A DNA stretch of 64,000 nt from Nocardia abscessus NBRC 100374 (GCF_000308455.1 NZ_BAFP01000117.1:35343-99342); one strand, 5' to 3'. Shown: positions 15,950-25,157, numbered from the stretch's first letter. Numbers and translations: made by a program. The notes: generated from the sequence alone by a model not told the origin.

Positions 15950-16552
15950 TCACAGTCGTCCGAAACCGACCACACCGGGCAGATCGGCCAGGGCGAGCCG
16001 GTGGATGCGGACCTCGTCGAACTCGTTGCCGCCTATGGTGGTCACCTCGCCCGCGTCGGCCCACAGGACGATGTTGGTGTGCTGCCCGTACGGACTGGAC
16101 TCTCCGTACAGCAGCACGTCACCGGTGCGCGGATGGTAGCCCGACCCGATTGTGGAGAACCGTCCGTTGCTCTCGTAGTACTCCTGCAGCGTGTACACGC
16201 CGGGAATCCGCCACGAGCCCGAATTCGGATTGGAGAGCGGCACGCCCGCCTCGCGAAACACCCAGCTGACGAAGTCGGCGCACCATGCCTCGTCGACCCC
16301 CTCGGCGTATTTCGTCCCCGCTCCCGGATCGTTGAATTCGCGCTCGGCGACCGCGACGATCCTGGCCTGAGTCGGATCCAGCGCCGACCGATCGAGGGCA
16401 GGGAACTCGGTGAGACGGTCCTCCCCTACCGCCGGATCGCCCCAGCGGTCCTGCCACGAATAGACCCCGGCGACTGCGGCGGTGGCCACACCGAGCGCCA
16501 CCAAGACGAGCGCGATCCACCGACCCGACTGTGCTCCCGATTGTCGTCTCAT
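15950..16552 (-). CDS. Membrane-anchored CHAP-domain amidase/peptidase
   Basis: This 200-residue protein has one N-terminal transmembrane or signal-anchor segment (residues 12-32) and a CHAP domain with catalytic Cys91 in EAWCADFVSW, His158 in GQHTN and a following Asn in IGGNEF. CHAP enzymes cut peptidoglycan stem peptides or crosslinks at the cell surface. The start at 16552 puts the anchor at the N-terminus. It is divergent from the osmoprotectant importer, so the two promoters share 16553-16735. The specific bond cleaved is unknown. Confidence 0.85.
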   Translation of the reverse strand: MRRQSGAQSGRWIALVLVALGVATAAVAGVYSWQDRWGDPAVGEDRLTEFPALDRSALDPTQARIVAVAEREFNDPGAGTKYAEGVDEAWCADFVSWVFREAGVPLSNPNSGSWRIPGVYTLQEYYESNGRFSTIGSGYHPRTGDVLLYGESSPYGQHTNIVLWADAGEVTTIGGNEFDEVRIHRLALADLPGVVGFGRL

Positions 16553-16735
16553 CGCCCCCGGTTCCTCCGTACTGCCGACTATCGACCGTACCGAATTCAA
16601 CACGCGAACCCGCCGAACAGTTCCGGCCGCACCCCACGGTAGGTTTCGATTCCGCGGTGACCGGGCAACCCCTACGAGCCGAAATCGTTTACGGCACCGG
16701 GACAACCACGCTAGTCTCCGAAGAGACCAGCCGAT

Positions 16736-16742
16736 GGGGAGG
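16736..16742 (+). promoter_or_regulatory. Ribosome binding site that points to a CTG start
   Basis: GGGGAGG is followed by seven bases and CTG at 16750. No ATG, GTG or TTG in the same frame lies at a usable distance, so this site decides the start of the first permease. Confidence 0.6.
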
Positions 16743-16749
16743 TACGGCC

Positions 16750-17400
16750 CTGGACACGCTGTGGACATTCATCGTGCACCGGCGGCACCAGTTGCTGGTC
16801 GACTCCTACCTGCACGTCTCGGCCGTGGTGCAATCGGTGCTGCTGGCCACGGTGGTCTCGGTGCTGATCGGAATCCTGGTCTACCGCAGCCCGCTCGGCT
16901 CCTCGATCGCCTCCGCACTGGCCGGCGCGGTGCTCACCGTTCCGTCGTTCGCGCTGCTCGGCCTGCTGATCCCGTTCCTCGGCCTCGGTGTCGCACCGAC
17001 GATCACGGCGCTCGTGGTGTACGCGCTGCTGCCGATCATGCGCAACACCATCCTCGGGCTCGCCTCGGTGGACCCCGCCGTGACCGACGCGGCGCGCGGG
17101 GTGGGGATGAACCGGCTGCGCGTACTCGCCCGGATCGAACTGCCGCTGGCCTGGCCCGCCATCCTGGCCGGAATGCGGGTGAGCACCCAGCTGATCATGG
17201 GGATTCTCGCGCTCGCCGCCTACGCCAAAGGCCCCGGGCTCGGCAACCTGATCTTCTCCGGACTCGCGCGCCTCGGCAGCCCGAACGCGGTGCCGCAGGC
17301 TCTGGTCGGCACGATCCTCGTCGTCGTGCTCGCCCTCGTGCTCGACGGGATCTACGTCCTGATCGGACGGCTCACCACCTCGAGGGGAATTCGTGACTGA
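16750..17400 (+). CDS. Osmoprotectant ABC importer permease 1 (OpuCB/ProW type), probable CTG start
   Basis: This 216-residue permease starts with the family sequence xDTLWTFIVHRRHQLL when read from the CTG at 16750, which lies seven bases after a strong GGGGAGG site. It has five or six transmembrane segments and the binding-protein-dependent EAA-type loop DAARGVGMNRLRVLARIELPLA that contacts the ATPase. Its end overlaps the ATPase gene by eight bases. A GTG about 90 bases upstream would give an extended start but has no ribosome site. Members of this family import glycine betaine, carnitine or choline. Confidence 0.87.
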   Translation: MDTLWTFIVHRRHQLLVDSYLHVSAVVQSVLLATVVSVLIGILVYRSPLGSSIASALAGAVLTVPSFALLGLLIPFLGLGVAPTITALVVYALLPIMRNTILGLASVDPAVTDAARGVGMNRLRVLARIELPLAWPAILAGMRVSTQLIMGILALAAYAKGPGLGNLIFSGLARLGSPNAVPQALVGTILVVVLALVLDGIYVLIGRLTTSRGIRD

Positions 17401-18592
17401 CACCGAAACCATCGGCGGCGCCGCCGCATCGGTCGTCTCCGGCGTCGAGATCGTGCTCGACTCGGTGACCAAACACTATCCGGGACAGCGCGATCCGGCC
17501 GTAGACCGCGTCTCGCTGACCATCCCGGCCGGTGAGATCGTGGTCCTGGTCGGGCCGTCCGGCTGCGGCAAGACCACCACCATGCGGATGATCAACCGGC
17601 TGATCGAGCCCACCTCGGGCACCATCACCATCGACGGGCGCGACGCGGCCACGATCCATCCCGACCGGTTGCGCCGCGGCATCGGCTACTCGATCCAGCA
17701 GGCGGGCCTGTTCCCGCACCTGACCGTCGCGAAGAACGTCGCGACCGTGCCCGGCCTGATCGGCTGGGACCGGCGGCGCATCGCGGCACGGGTCGAAGAG
17801 ATGCTGGAGCTGGTCGGTCTGGATCCGGACACCTTCCGCGACCGCTATCCCCGCCAGCTCTCCGGCGGCCAGCAGCAGCGGGTCGGGGTGGCCAGGGCGC
17901 TGGCGGCCGACCCACCCGTGCTGCTGATGGACGAACCGTTCGGCGCGGTCGATCCGATCACGCGGGGACTGCTGCAGGACGAGCTGCTGCGACTGCAAGG
18001 CGAACTCGGCAAGACGATCGTCTTCGTCACCCACGATTTCACCGAGGCGGTCAAGCTCGGCGACCGCATCGCCGTGCTGGGTGACCGATCCCGGATCCTG
18101 CAGTACGACACGCCCGCGGCGATCCTGGCCGACCCGGCCGACGAGACGGTCGCCGGTTTCGTCGGCGCGGACGCCTCGCTCAAACAGCTCACGCTGACCC
18201 GGGTCCGCGACGTCGAACTCGGCGACTGCCCCACCGCGACCGAGCAGGACCCGGTCGAGCAGCTGCGCGCCGCCCTCGCGGACCGGGACTGGCCGTGGGC
18301 ACTGGTGCTGGACGCTCAGCGCCGCCCACGCCGGTGGGTTTCGGCCGAACAGCTGGCGCACGCCGCGTCCTTGCGCGACGTCGGATCGCCGGTGCCGGAG
18401 ACATTGTCGCTGAAATCGACTCTGCAGGACGCGCTCGAGGCACTGCTGACCTATCAGAACGCGACCGCGGTGGTAACCGGGACGCGCGGCGAGTACGCCG
18501 GGCTGATCACCATCGACACCCTGATCGGCCATCTGTCGGCCCTGCGCGCCGAGCACGGCGCCGACCACACCGCGGCGGACGGCGCGCCATGA
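17393..18592 (+). CDS. proV: Osmoprotectant ABC importer ATPase (OpuCA/ProV)
   Basis: The 399-residue ATPase has Walker A GPSGCGKT (residues 54-61), the signature LSGGQ (156-160), Walker B VLLMDEP and a switch histidine in VTHDF. The C-terminal third is a CBS region (about 320-385), which in this family senses ionic strength or cyclic-di-AMP and sets transport activity. The start is the GTG at 17393, overlapping the upstream permease. The stop overlaps the second permease (ATGA). It energises uptake of compatible solutes under osmotic stress. Confidence 0.93.
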   Translation: MTDTETIGGAAASVVSGVEIVLDSVTKHYPGQRDPAVDRVSLTIPAGEIVVLVGPSGCGKTTTMRMINRLIEPTSGTITIDGRDAATIHPDRLRRGIGYSIQQAGLFPHLTVAKNVATVPGLIGWDRRRIAARVEEMLELVGLDPDTFRDRYPRQLSGGQQQRVGVARALAADPPVLLMDEPFGAVDPITRGLLQDELLRLQGELGKTIVFVTHDFTEAVKLGDRIAVLGDRSRILQYDTPAAILADPADETVAGFVGADASLKQLTLTRVRDVELGDCPTATEQDPVEQLRAALADRDWPWALVLDAQRRPRRWVSAEQLAHAASLRDVGSPVPETLSLKSTLQDALEALLTYQNATAVVTGTRGEYAGLITIDTLIGHLSALRAEHGADHTAADGAP

Positions 18593-19350
18593 CCACCGCA
18601 GCGTCACCCGCCGCCCAGCGCAGGGCCGAGCGTATCCGGCTGGTCGCCCAGCCCGCGCTCGTGCTCGCGCTCACCGCGGGCGTGCTGGTGTGGGCGTATG
18701 CCCGCGACCTCACCGTCACGCAGCAGGCCAGCCTGAACGCGAGCAACGTCGCGACCGTCACCTGGCAGCACGTGCTGATCACCGCGACCGTGGTGCTGAT
18801 CGTCGTCGCGGTGGCCGTCCCGCTCGGCACCGTGCTCACCAGGCCGGGATTCCGCCGCCTCGCACCGGTTTTCGTCGGCATCGCGAACATGGCCGCGGCC
18901 GCACCGGCCATCGGCCTGATCGTGCTGTTCTATCTGGTCACCCGCACCACCGGCTTCTGGATCGGTGTGGCGCCGATCGCGCTCTACTCACTGCTTCCGG
19001 TACTGCGCAACACCATCCTCGGCTACCAGCAGGTGGACCGGACGCTCATCGACGCGGGCCGCGGACAGGGGATGTCGGCGGCGACGGTGCTGCGGCGCAT
19101 CGAATTCCCGCTCGCGGTGCCCTACATCCTGGCCGGGCTGCGCACGTCGCTGGTGCTCGCGGTCGGCACCGCGACGCTGTCGTTCCTGGTGAGCGCGGGT
19201 GGGCTCGGCATCCTGATCGACACCGGCTACAAGCTGCGCGACAACGTGACCCTGGTGGTCGGCGCGGTGCTCGCGGTGGCACTGGCCCTGCTGGTGGACT
19301 GGCTCGGCGCGCTCGCCGAAGCATTCCTCGGGCCGAGGGGGCTGAAATGA
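18589..19350 (+). CDS. Osmoprotectant ABC importer permease 2 (OpuCD/ProZ type)
   Basis: The 253-residue second permease has six transmembrane segments and the coupling loop DAGRGQGMSAATVLRRIEFPLA. It begins inside the stop of the ATPase gene and ends inside the start of the binding-protein gene, so the four genes form one translationally coupled operon. Two different permeases with one ATPase and one binding protein is the normal OpuC arrangement. Confidence 0.92.
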   Translation: MTTAASPAAQRRAERIRLVAQPALVLALTAGVLVWAYARDLTVTQQASLNASNVATVTWQHVLITATVVLIVVAVAVPLGTVLTRPGFRRLAPVFVGIANMAAAAPAIGLIVLFYLVTRTTGFWIGVAPIALYSLLPVLRNTILGYQQVDRTLIDAGRGQGMSAATVLRRIEFPLAVPYILAGLRTSLVLAVGTATLSFLVSAGGLGILIDTGYKLRDNVTLVVGAVLAVALALLVDWLGALAEAFLGPRGLK

Positions 19351-20321
19351 CCCTAGCGTGGCGCACACTCGCGCTGGCGCTCGGTATGGCACTGGTGGCC
19401 GCGTGCGGGCTGCAATCCGGCGGCGCGGTGCCGCTGCGGGTAGGTCCGGGCAGCATCGGACCGGTGCCCGAGCTCGAGGGTGGGCGCATCACGGTGGGCT
19501 CCAAGGATTTCACCGAGCAGAACATCCTCGGGTATCTCATCGAGTTCGCCCTCTCGGCAGCGGGCGCCGACGTGCGCGACCTGACCAACATCCAGGGCTC
19601 CAACAGCGTGCGCGACGCCCAGCTGCACGGGCAGATCGACATCGCCTACGACTACACCGGCACCGGCTGGATCAACTACCTCGGCAACGAGACGCCGGTG
19701 CCGGACGAGATCGGCCAGTTCGAGGCGGTTCGCGACGCCGACCTCGCCGAGCACGGCATGGTGTGGGCGGCGATGGCGCCGATGAACAACACCTACGCGC
19801 TGGTCATGAGCGCCCGGACCGCGCAGGAGACCGGCGTGCGGACGCTGTCGGACTACGCCCGGCTGGTCGACACCGACCCGGCCGCCGCGTCCATCTGCGT
19901 CGGCACCGAATTCAACGTCCGTCAGGACGGATTCCCCGGTCTGACCCGCAAATACGAGATCGACGCGGGCAAGGTGCGCAAGCAGATCGTCCAGGACGCC
20001 GTGGTCTACCAGGCGACCGCCGACGGCAAACAGTGCCGCTTCGGCTCCGTCGCCGCCACCGACGGACGTATCCCGGCGCTGAATCTGATGCTGTTGCAGG
20101 ACGATCGCGGCTTCTTCCCGAAGTACAACGCGGCGCTGGTGATGCGCGCGAGTTTCGCCGAGGCGCATCCGCAGGTCGTCACCGTGCTCACCCCGATCTC
20201 GCAGCGCCTCACCAACGAGACCATCACCGAGCTGAACCGGCAGGTCGACGTGGACGGACGCGAACCCGCGGACGTGGCGCGGGATTGGATGGTCGCGCAG
20301 GGTTTCGTCACCCCGCGCTGA
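19347..20321 (+). CDS. proX: Osmoprotectant-binding lipoprotein (OpuCC/ProX)
   Basis: The 324-residue lipoprotein has a signal peptide with lipobox LVAAC (C20) and an OpuAC-type binding domain beginning GGRITVGSKDFTEQNILGYL. The stretch DIAYDYTGTGW is the part of the pocket that in relatives cages the quaternary ammonium head group with aromatic residues. It is the last gene of the operon and is followed by a bidirectional hairpin at 20486-20519. The exact substrate (betaine, carnitine, choline) cannot be read from sequence. Confidence 0.92.
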   Translation: MTLAWRTLALALGMALVAACGLQSGGAVPLRVGPGSIGPVPELEGGRITVGSKDFTEQNILGYLIEFALSAAGADVRDLTNIQGSNSVRDAQLHGQIDIAYDYTGTGWINYLGNETPVPDEIGQFEAVRDADLAEHGMVWAAMAPMNNTYALVMSARTAQETGVRTLSDYARLVDTDPAAASICVGTEFNVRQDGFPGLTRKYEIDAGKVRKQIVQDAVVYQATADGKQCRFGSVAATDGRIPALNLMLLQDDRGFFPKYNAALVMRASFAEAHPQVVTVLTPISQRLTNETITELNRQVDVDGREPADVARDWMVAQGFVTPR

Positions 20322-20485
20322 CCCTTGGCATACACGGGTTACTGGGCTGGGCGAGTGCCGGGAACCGCCCCGCCCGGTCAGCACGGTTCGGCCCGCTACA
20401 CCCACGGTCGCACATGCCGAACCCGGAGACGCAGGACCACGGCGACGAACACTCGTCGCTGTTCGGGTTACCGCGTGACCGACAG

Positions 20486-20519
20486 TTGCCGGTCGCCGCA
20501 CCGGGTGGGCGACCGGCAA
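20486..20519. terminator. Bidirectional terminator hairpin
   Basis: TTGCCGGTCGCC (20486-20497) pairs fully with 20508-20519 around a ten-base loop. It lies between two converging genes and can serve both. Confidence 0.7.
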
Positions 20520-20534
20520 ACCACCTACCGGCAC

Positions 20535-21173
20535 TCAGGCGCGCGGCTCACGACCGAGGTAACGCAGCAGGGCCGCGACGGCGGTGCTGTCGGCCGGTCC
20601 GTCCACGATCGCGGCGTACGCGCCCCACTGGCGCAACGGTTCTACGATCTCGGCCGCCTCGCCGCTCCCCGGCGCCGGATGGATCGCGCGTGCCGCGGTG
20701 AGCAGGTGACCGGCCAGTTCGTCGGTCAGCGGCGAGGGCTGGCCGGTGGCGACCGCGATGTCCCAGGCGTGCACCGCGGCGTCCAGCGCGCACATGACCG
20801 CGGCGACCGGGGTGGCGAGCGCGCCGTGCGGCAGCGGCGTCGGCACGGTCTCGGTGGCGTCGTCGACCGTGGCCCAGGCGACGGAGGTCTGCTCGACCGC
20901 CTCGCGCACCAGTTCCGATGCGATCCCGTCGATCGCGCCGGAGGGGGCGAACGGGTTGTACGCCGGCCCGGCGCCGATACCGAGGAACTCGGCGAAGGCC
21001 AGCTGATCACCCGCGGCGTGCTGAACGACCTGCGTCACATCCCATTCCGAGCACGGGGTGGGCAGGTGCCACTGGTCCGCGCCGACGCCAGCGACCACGG
21101 TCTCCAGCGCGCGGTAGGAGTCGGTGAGCACATCGCGCCAGACGATCTGCAGGGCGGTGGAGGTGGCGTTCAT
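20535..21173 (-). CDS. DinB/TIGR03086-type metal-binding protein, probably mycothiol-linked
   Basis: The 212-residue protein has the four-helix DinB/mycothiol-dependent maleylpyruvate isomerase fold. Landmarks are LPTPCSEWDVTQVVQHAAGDQ, with the first metal-binding His, and the later pair in DAAVHAWDIA. Related enzymes use mycothiol as a thiol cofactor in isomerase or detoxification reactions; the substrate here is unknown. It is divergent from the WYL regulator at 21263 and shares an operator-like inverted repeat with it, so it is probably that regulator's target. Confidence 0.82.
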   Translation of the reverse strand: MNATSTALQIVWRDVLTDSYRALETVVAGVGADQWHLPTPCSEWDVTQVVQHAAGDQLAFAEFLGIGAGPAYNPFAPSGAIDGIASELVREAVEQTSVAWATVDDATETVPTPLPHGALATPVAAVMCALDAAVHAWDIAVATGQPSPLTDELAGHLLTAARAIHPAPGSGEAAEIVEPLRQWGAYAAIVDGPADSTAVAALLRYLGREPRA

Positions 21174-21222
21174 GTCGGAGCCTTTCGCTTCGTTCTTGCT
21201 GCTGACATCAGCCTATGTGGCA

Positions 21223-21245
21223 ATTAGGCTAGTTTTGTTCCTAAT
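21223..21245. promoter_or_regulatory. Operator-like inverted repeat between DinB and WYL genes
   Basis: ATTAGG (21223-21228) and CCTAAT (21240-21245) form a perfect inverted repeat with an 11-base spacer, centred between the two divergent starts. It is a good candidate site for the WYL/HTH regulator, which would control itself and the DinB-type gene. Confidence 0.5.
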
Positions 21246-21262
21246 AGGCCGAGGAGGAAAAA

Positions 21263-22234
21263 GTGGCGTCGACCACGACCCGTCTGTTGCGGTTGCTGGC
21301 GCTGCTCCAGGACCGCGCGCACACCGGGCGCGAACTCGCCGAGCGCCTCGGCGTCACCGATCGCACGCTGCGCCATGACATCCAGCGTCTACGCGAGCTC
21401 GGCTACCCGGTGCACGCCGCACGCGGCGCGATCGGCGGCTATCGACTCGGCCGCGGCACGACCATGCCGCCCCTGCTGCTCGATGACGACGAGGCGGTGG
21501 CCGTCGCGGTCGCGGTCGGGCTCGCCGAGGACGGCTCCACCGGCATCGCGGACATCGCCGAGCACGTCACGAAAGCCCTGGGCAAGCTGGATCAGATCCT
21601 GCCGAAACGCTTGCAGCGCAAAGTGTCCGCGCTGCGCGAAGCGACGGCGATCGGCCCGGCCACCACCGGATCGCGCGAGCCGGACGCGCCGGTTCCCGCC
21701 GCGGTGCTCACCACCCTGGCCGGCGCCATCCGCGACGGTGCGACGGTCCGGATCGCGGAAGCCGGAACCGGATCCTCCGTCGAGATCGAGCCGTACCGGC
21801 TGATCAACTGGCAGCGCCGCTGGTATCTGGTCGCCTACAGCTTGGCAGACCACACCTGGCGCGCGATCGCGCTGGCCGGAGTCCTCCGCGCCGAGCCGGG
21901 TTCCCGCCGTTTCGCCGCCCGCGCACTCCCCGACGACGATCTGGTCGCTTTCGTCATGCGCCACATCGCCACCACGGGGTGGAAGGTGCAGGCTCGGGTC
22001 ACCGTGCTCGCGCCCGCCGAGACCGTCGTCGCCCGGATCAACCCCGCCGTCGGGGTGGTCGAGGCAGTGGACGCGGACACCTGCGTCCTCTACACGGGCG
22101 CGGACGCACTGGAGACGATCGCCATCTACCTGTCCATGCTGATGATGGACTTCCGCGTCGACGGCCCACCGGAACTCGTCGCCCATATCCGCACCCTCGG
22201 CCGCCGGTACACCGCTGCCGTCGCGGACGCCTGA
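21263..22234 (+). CDS. WYL-domain transcriptional regulator (YafY/DeoR-like HTH)
   Basis: The 323-residue regulator has an N-terminal winged helix (residues 5-60, with the recognition helix at VTDRTLRHDIQRLRELG), a linker and a C-terminal WYL domain with INWQRRWYLVAYS, ending in a WCX-type segment. WYL domains bind ligands, often nucleic-acid related or small molecules, and the family usually sits next to a metabolic gene, as here with the divergent DinB protein. The start is the GTG at 21263 with a strong GAGGAGG site. Confidence 0.9.
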   Translation: MASTTTRLLRLLALLQDRAHTGRELAERLGVTDRTLRHDIQRLRELGYPVHAARGAIGGYRLGRGTTMPPLLLDDDEAVAVAVAVGLAEDGSTGIADIAEHVTKALGKLDQILPKRLQRKVSALREATAIGPATTGSREPDAPVPAAVLTTLAGAIRDGATVRIAEAGTGSSVEIEPYRLINWQRRWYLVAYSLADHTWRAIALAGVLRAEPGSRRFAARALPDDDLVAFVMRHIATTGWKVQARVTVLAPAETVVARINPAVGVVEAVDADTCVLYTGADALETIAIYLSMLMMDFRVDGPPELVAHIRTLGRRYTAAVADA

Positions 22235-22248
22235 TTTCGAGGACGACG

Positions 22249-23706
22249 TCAGGAATGCCCGGTGGTGGTCGCCGCGTCGGCCGTCTTCCGCATCGGGATC
22301 AGCGCGGTCATCGCGATGGCGGCCAGCGCCGCCGCCATCGCGATGAGGAAGGTGGTGTGGAACCCGTCGCGCGAGGGCAGCAGGTGCGGGCCGAACTGGA
22401 TGGTCATGTGCGCCAGCACCACGCTCATCACCGCCGCCGAGGTCGAGGTGCCGATCGAGCGCATCAGCGAGTTCAAGCCGTTGGCCGCCGCGGTCTCGGT
22501 GATCGGCACCGCGCCCATGATCAGCGCGGGCATCGCCGCGTACGCCAGACCGACGCCGCCCGCGACGATCACCGAGGCGAGCACGATCTCCCAGACGCTG
22601 TTCATCAGGACCACCGCGCACAGGTAGCCTGCGGCGATCACCGACGACCCGAGCGCGAGGGTGACCTTCGGTCCCCGGCTCGCCGACAGCCGCGCCGACA
22701 CCGGGGAGAGCAGCATCATCACGAAACCGGTCGGCGCCAGCGCCAATCCCGCGCTGACCATGGACAGCCCGAAGCCGTATCCGGTCTGCTCCGGCGCCAT
22801 CAGCAACTGCGGGAAGGTCAGCGACATGCCGTAGAGCGAGAAACCGACGGCGATCGAGGCGGCGTTGGTGAACAGCACCCTCGGGCGCGCCGATACCCGC
22901 AGGTCCACCAGCGGCGAGCGCCGGCGCAATTCGAAAGCGCCCCAGCCCAGGAACACCACGACCGAGACAGCGAACAGGCTCAGGATCGGCGCGCCGGCCC
23001 AGCCCCAGTCCGCGCCCTTGGTGATCGCCACCAGCAGCGCGAGCAGCGCGACCGACAGCCCGATCGCGCCGCCGAAATCGAACCGGGCGGGCGTGCGTAC
23101 CGGCGACTCCGGCACGAACGCGAAGACCAGTGCGGCACAGACGACGCCGAGCCCGGCCGACGTCCAGAACAGCACATGCCAGTCCGCGTTCTGCGCGATG
23201 GCCGCCGCGACCGGCAGGCCGATCGCGCCGCCGACGCCGAGCGTGGCGCTCATGATCGCCATCGCGGAACCCACCCGCTCGGCGGGCAATTCGTCCCGCA
23301 TGATGCTGATGCCCAGTGGAATGGCCCCGACCGCCGCACCTTGCAGGGAGCGTCCCACGATCTCGGGCAGCAGCGTGGAGAACGACGCGCAGACCACCGA
23401 ACCGGCCACCAGCAGAAGCAGATTCGCGAACAAGATGCGGCGCTTGCCGAACATGTCGCCGAGACGGCCGCTGATCGGGGTCGCCACCGCGCCCGCCAGC
23501 AGTGTGGCCGTGACGACCCAGGAGGCATTGGACGCCGAGGTGTGCAACAGGGCGGGCAGCGACGGAATGATCGGAATGACGAGCGTCTGCATCAGCGAGA
23601 CGACGACACCGACCATGCCGAGCGTCGCGATGAGCAGCGCCGGCGCGGGACCGCGCCGATCGCCGGGACCGGAGACGGTCGAGGACGCGTCGGCAGCTAC
23701 AGTCAC
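22249..23706 (-). CDS. MFS efflux transporter, DHA2 (14-TMS) family
   Basis: The roughly 485-residue protein has fourteen hydrophobic segments. It carries the MFS motif A between helices 2 and 3 (GRLGDMFGKRR) and motif C-like glycine-rich helix 5 (GVGGAIGLPVAAAI), which marks drug:H+ antiporters. The start is uncertain: GTG at 23706 or ATG at 23721. It is divergent from a MarR regulator at 23778 with an inverted repeat between them, the usual arrangement for an inducible multidrug pump. The substrates are unknown. Confidence 0.9.
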   Translation of the reverse strand: MTVAADASSTVSGPGDRRGPAPALLIATLGMVGVVVSLMQTLVIPIIPSLPALLHTSASNASWVVTATLLAGAVATPISGRLGDMFGKRRILFANLLLLVAGSVVCASFSTLLPEIVGRSLQGAAVGAIPLGISIMRDELPAERVGSAMAIMSATLGVGGAIGLPVAAAIAQNADWHVLFWTSAGLGVVCAALVFAFVPESPVRTPARFDFGGAIGLSVALLALLVAITKGADWGWAGAPILSLFAVSVVVFLGWGAFELRRRSPLVDLRVSARPRVLFTNAASIAVGFSLYGMSLTFPQLLMAPEQTGYGFGLSMVSAGLALAPTGFVMMLLSPVSARLSASRGPKVTLALGSSVIAAGYLCAVVLMNSVWEIVLASVIVAGGVGLAYAAMPALIMGAVPITETAAANGLNSLMRSIGTSTSAAVMSVVLAHMTIQFGPHLLPSRDGFHTTFLIAMAAALAAIAMTALIPMRKTADAATTTGHS

Positions 23707-23715
23707 ATATGCACG

Positions 23716-23735
23716 GTACATACCATGTGTATGGT
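23716..23735. promoter_or_regulatory. MarR operator candidate
   Basis: Overlapping dyads GGTA-ca-TACC (23715-23724) and ACCAT-gtgt-ATGGT (23722-23735) lie between the MFS and MarR starts. Their position over both promoter regions suggests binding by the MarR protein. Confidence 0.45.
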
Positions 23736-23777
23736 GCACAATTTGATCTCGGCGTGATGCGCGCGACATAGTGGGGC

Positions 23778-24260
23778 ATGTCCGATTTCGGCCCAGGCGA
23801 CAGCGCAGCGCTGACCCGCCTCGCCTTCGAACTCTCGCTGCTGTCCAGGCACTTCCCGGCCGCCCTGCTACGCCGTCCCGGCTTCCGGCTCGACCGCTCG
23901 GCATATCTGATCCTGACCAGGCTGGAACTGGACCACCCGCTGAGCCTGCGCGAGCTTTCCGAAGCGTTCCGCTTGGACATTTCCACGATCAACCGTCAGG
24001 TCGGCGCCATGCTCAAACAGGGGTTGGTCGACCGGGTACCCGACCCCGACGGCGGCATCGCCCGCAAGATCCGCGCCAGCGCCAAGGGATTGGACTTCCT
24101 GGCCTCCGACCGCCGGCAGAGCCGCCAGGGTATCGGTGCGGTGGTAGCCGAATGGAGCGACGCCGACGTCGATCAGTTCAGCAGGCTCATCGCGCGCTTC
24201 AACCAGTCGGTCGAAGACCGAGAGGACAACCCATGGCCCCGCCCGCAGGGGCTGGCGTGA
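23778..24260 (+). CDS. MarR-family transcriptional regulator
   Basis: The 160-residue protein has the MarR winged-helix core: LSLRELSEAFRLDISTINRQVGAMLKQGLVDRVPD is the helix-turn-helix, followed by the basic wing (DGGIARKIRASAKG). The long first and last helices are for dimerisation. It is divergent from the MFS pump and probably represses it until a toxic compound binds. The end is 15 bases from the tail of the AraC gene on the other strand. Confidence 0.9.
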   Translation: MSDFGPGDSAALTRLAFELSLLSRHFPAALLRRPGFRLDRSAYLILTRLELDHPLSLRELSEAFRLDISTINRQVGAMLKQGLVDRVPDPDGGIARKIRASAKGLDFLASDRRQSRQGIGAVVAEWSDADVDQFSRLIARFNQSVEDREDNPWPRPQGLA

Positions 24261-24275
24261 GGCCGGATCGAACGG

Positions 24276-25091
24276 TCACGCCGCGGCGTACACGCCAGGG
24301 GTGATGCCGTAGCAACGCCGGAACCACCGGGTGAGATGGGCTTGGTCGGCGAAACCGGCGGCGGTGGCCGCTTCGGCGACCGGACGGCCCGCCGCGATCA
24401 GCCCCCTGGCCGCGCGCAAACGCAGAAGACGCTGGTAATCGCTCGGCGCGAGGCCGTAATTCGCCCGGAACGCGCGGTACAGCGCGAACCGGCTCGCGCC
24501 GCTCGCCTCGACCAGGTCGTCCATGGAGAGCGGGTCGAGATAGCGGTCGTCGAGGACGGCGCGCACGCGACGGGCGACGGCCGCGTCCGGCCGGGCCGTC
24601 GAGCGAACCCGGGGTCGGCGCGCCCCGCGCTGCACCAGCGCCGCGACCGAAGCGGCCAGCGCCTCGTCGGCGGCGAGTGCGGTGGCCGGGCCGGTCAGGC
24701 CCGCGCAGAGGCGGCGTAGCGCCGAGGTGAGCACCGGATCGCGCAGCACCGGGTCGGCGAACAGCGGCAGCCCGGTCGGACGGCCCGCCTGATCGGACAG
24801 CAGGTCGGTGACCAGCTCGGTGCCGATGTGCACGATCGAGTAGGTGAAGCCCTGCTCGGTGGTGCTGTGGCCGTTGTGCGGCTCGTCCGGGTTGAAGGCC
24901 ATCACCATGCCCGCCGCGCTGGTCCGCGCGGCGCCGCGGCAATCGAAGCTCTGCGCACCGAACTCGGTGAAGCCGAACGAGTAGGTCTCGTGGCTGTGCG
25001 AGTGATAGACGTGCCGCTCGAAGTGCGCGTGCATCAGTTCCACCGGGCGGTTCGGCATTCGCCGGTACCGCACCCACTCACCGTCGGCCAC
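24276..25091 (-). CDS. AraC-family transcriptional regulator
   Basis: The 271-residue protein has an N-terminal cupin-like AraC ligand domain (HSHSHETYSFGFTEFG, residues 30-45; FNPDEPHNGHST) and a C-terminal double helix-turn-helix (LSMDDLVEASGASRFALYRAFRANYG and VAEAATAAGFADQAHLTRWFRR). It is divergent from an EamA exporter 66 bases away, a common pairing in which the regulator controls the exporter. The start is the GTG at 25091. Confidence 0.92.
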   Translation of the reverse strand: MADGEWVRYRRMPNRPVELMHAHFERHVYHSHSHETYSFGFTEFGAQSFDCRGAARTSAAGMVMAFNPDEPHNGHSTTEQGFTYSIVHIGTELVTDLLSDQAGRPTGLPLFADPVLRDPVLTSALRRLCAGLTGPATALAADEALAASVAALVQRGARRPRVRSTARPDAAVARRVRAVLDDRYLDPLSMDDLVEASGASRFALYRAFRANYGLAPSDYQRLLRLRAARGLIAAGRPVAEAATAAGFADQAHLTRWFRRCYGITPGVYAAA

Positions 25092-25157
25092 CGTCCCATT
25101 GTGCGCCGCGCACCAGCGTTCAAGACCGCGGGGCGGTGGGTCAGCAGGATCGGATCC

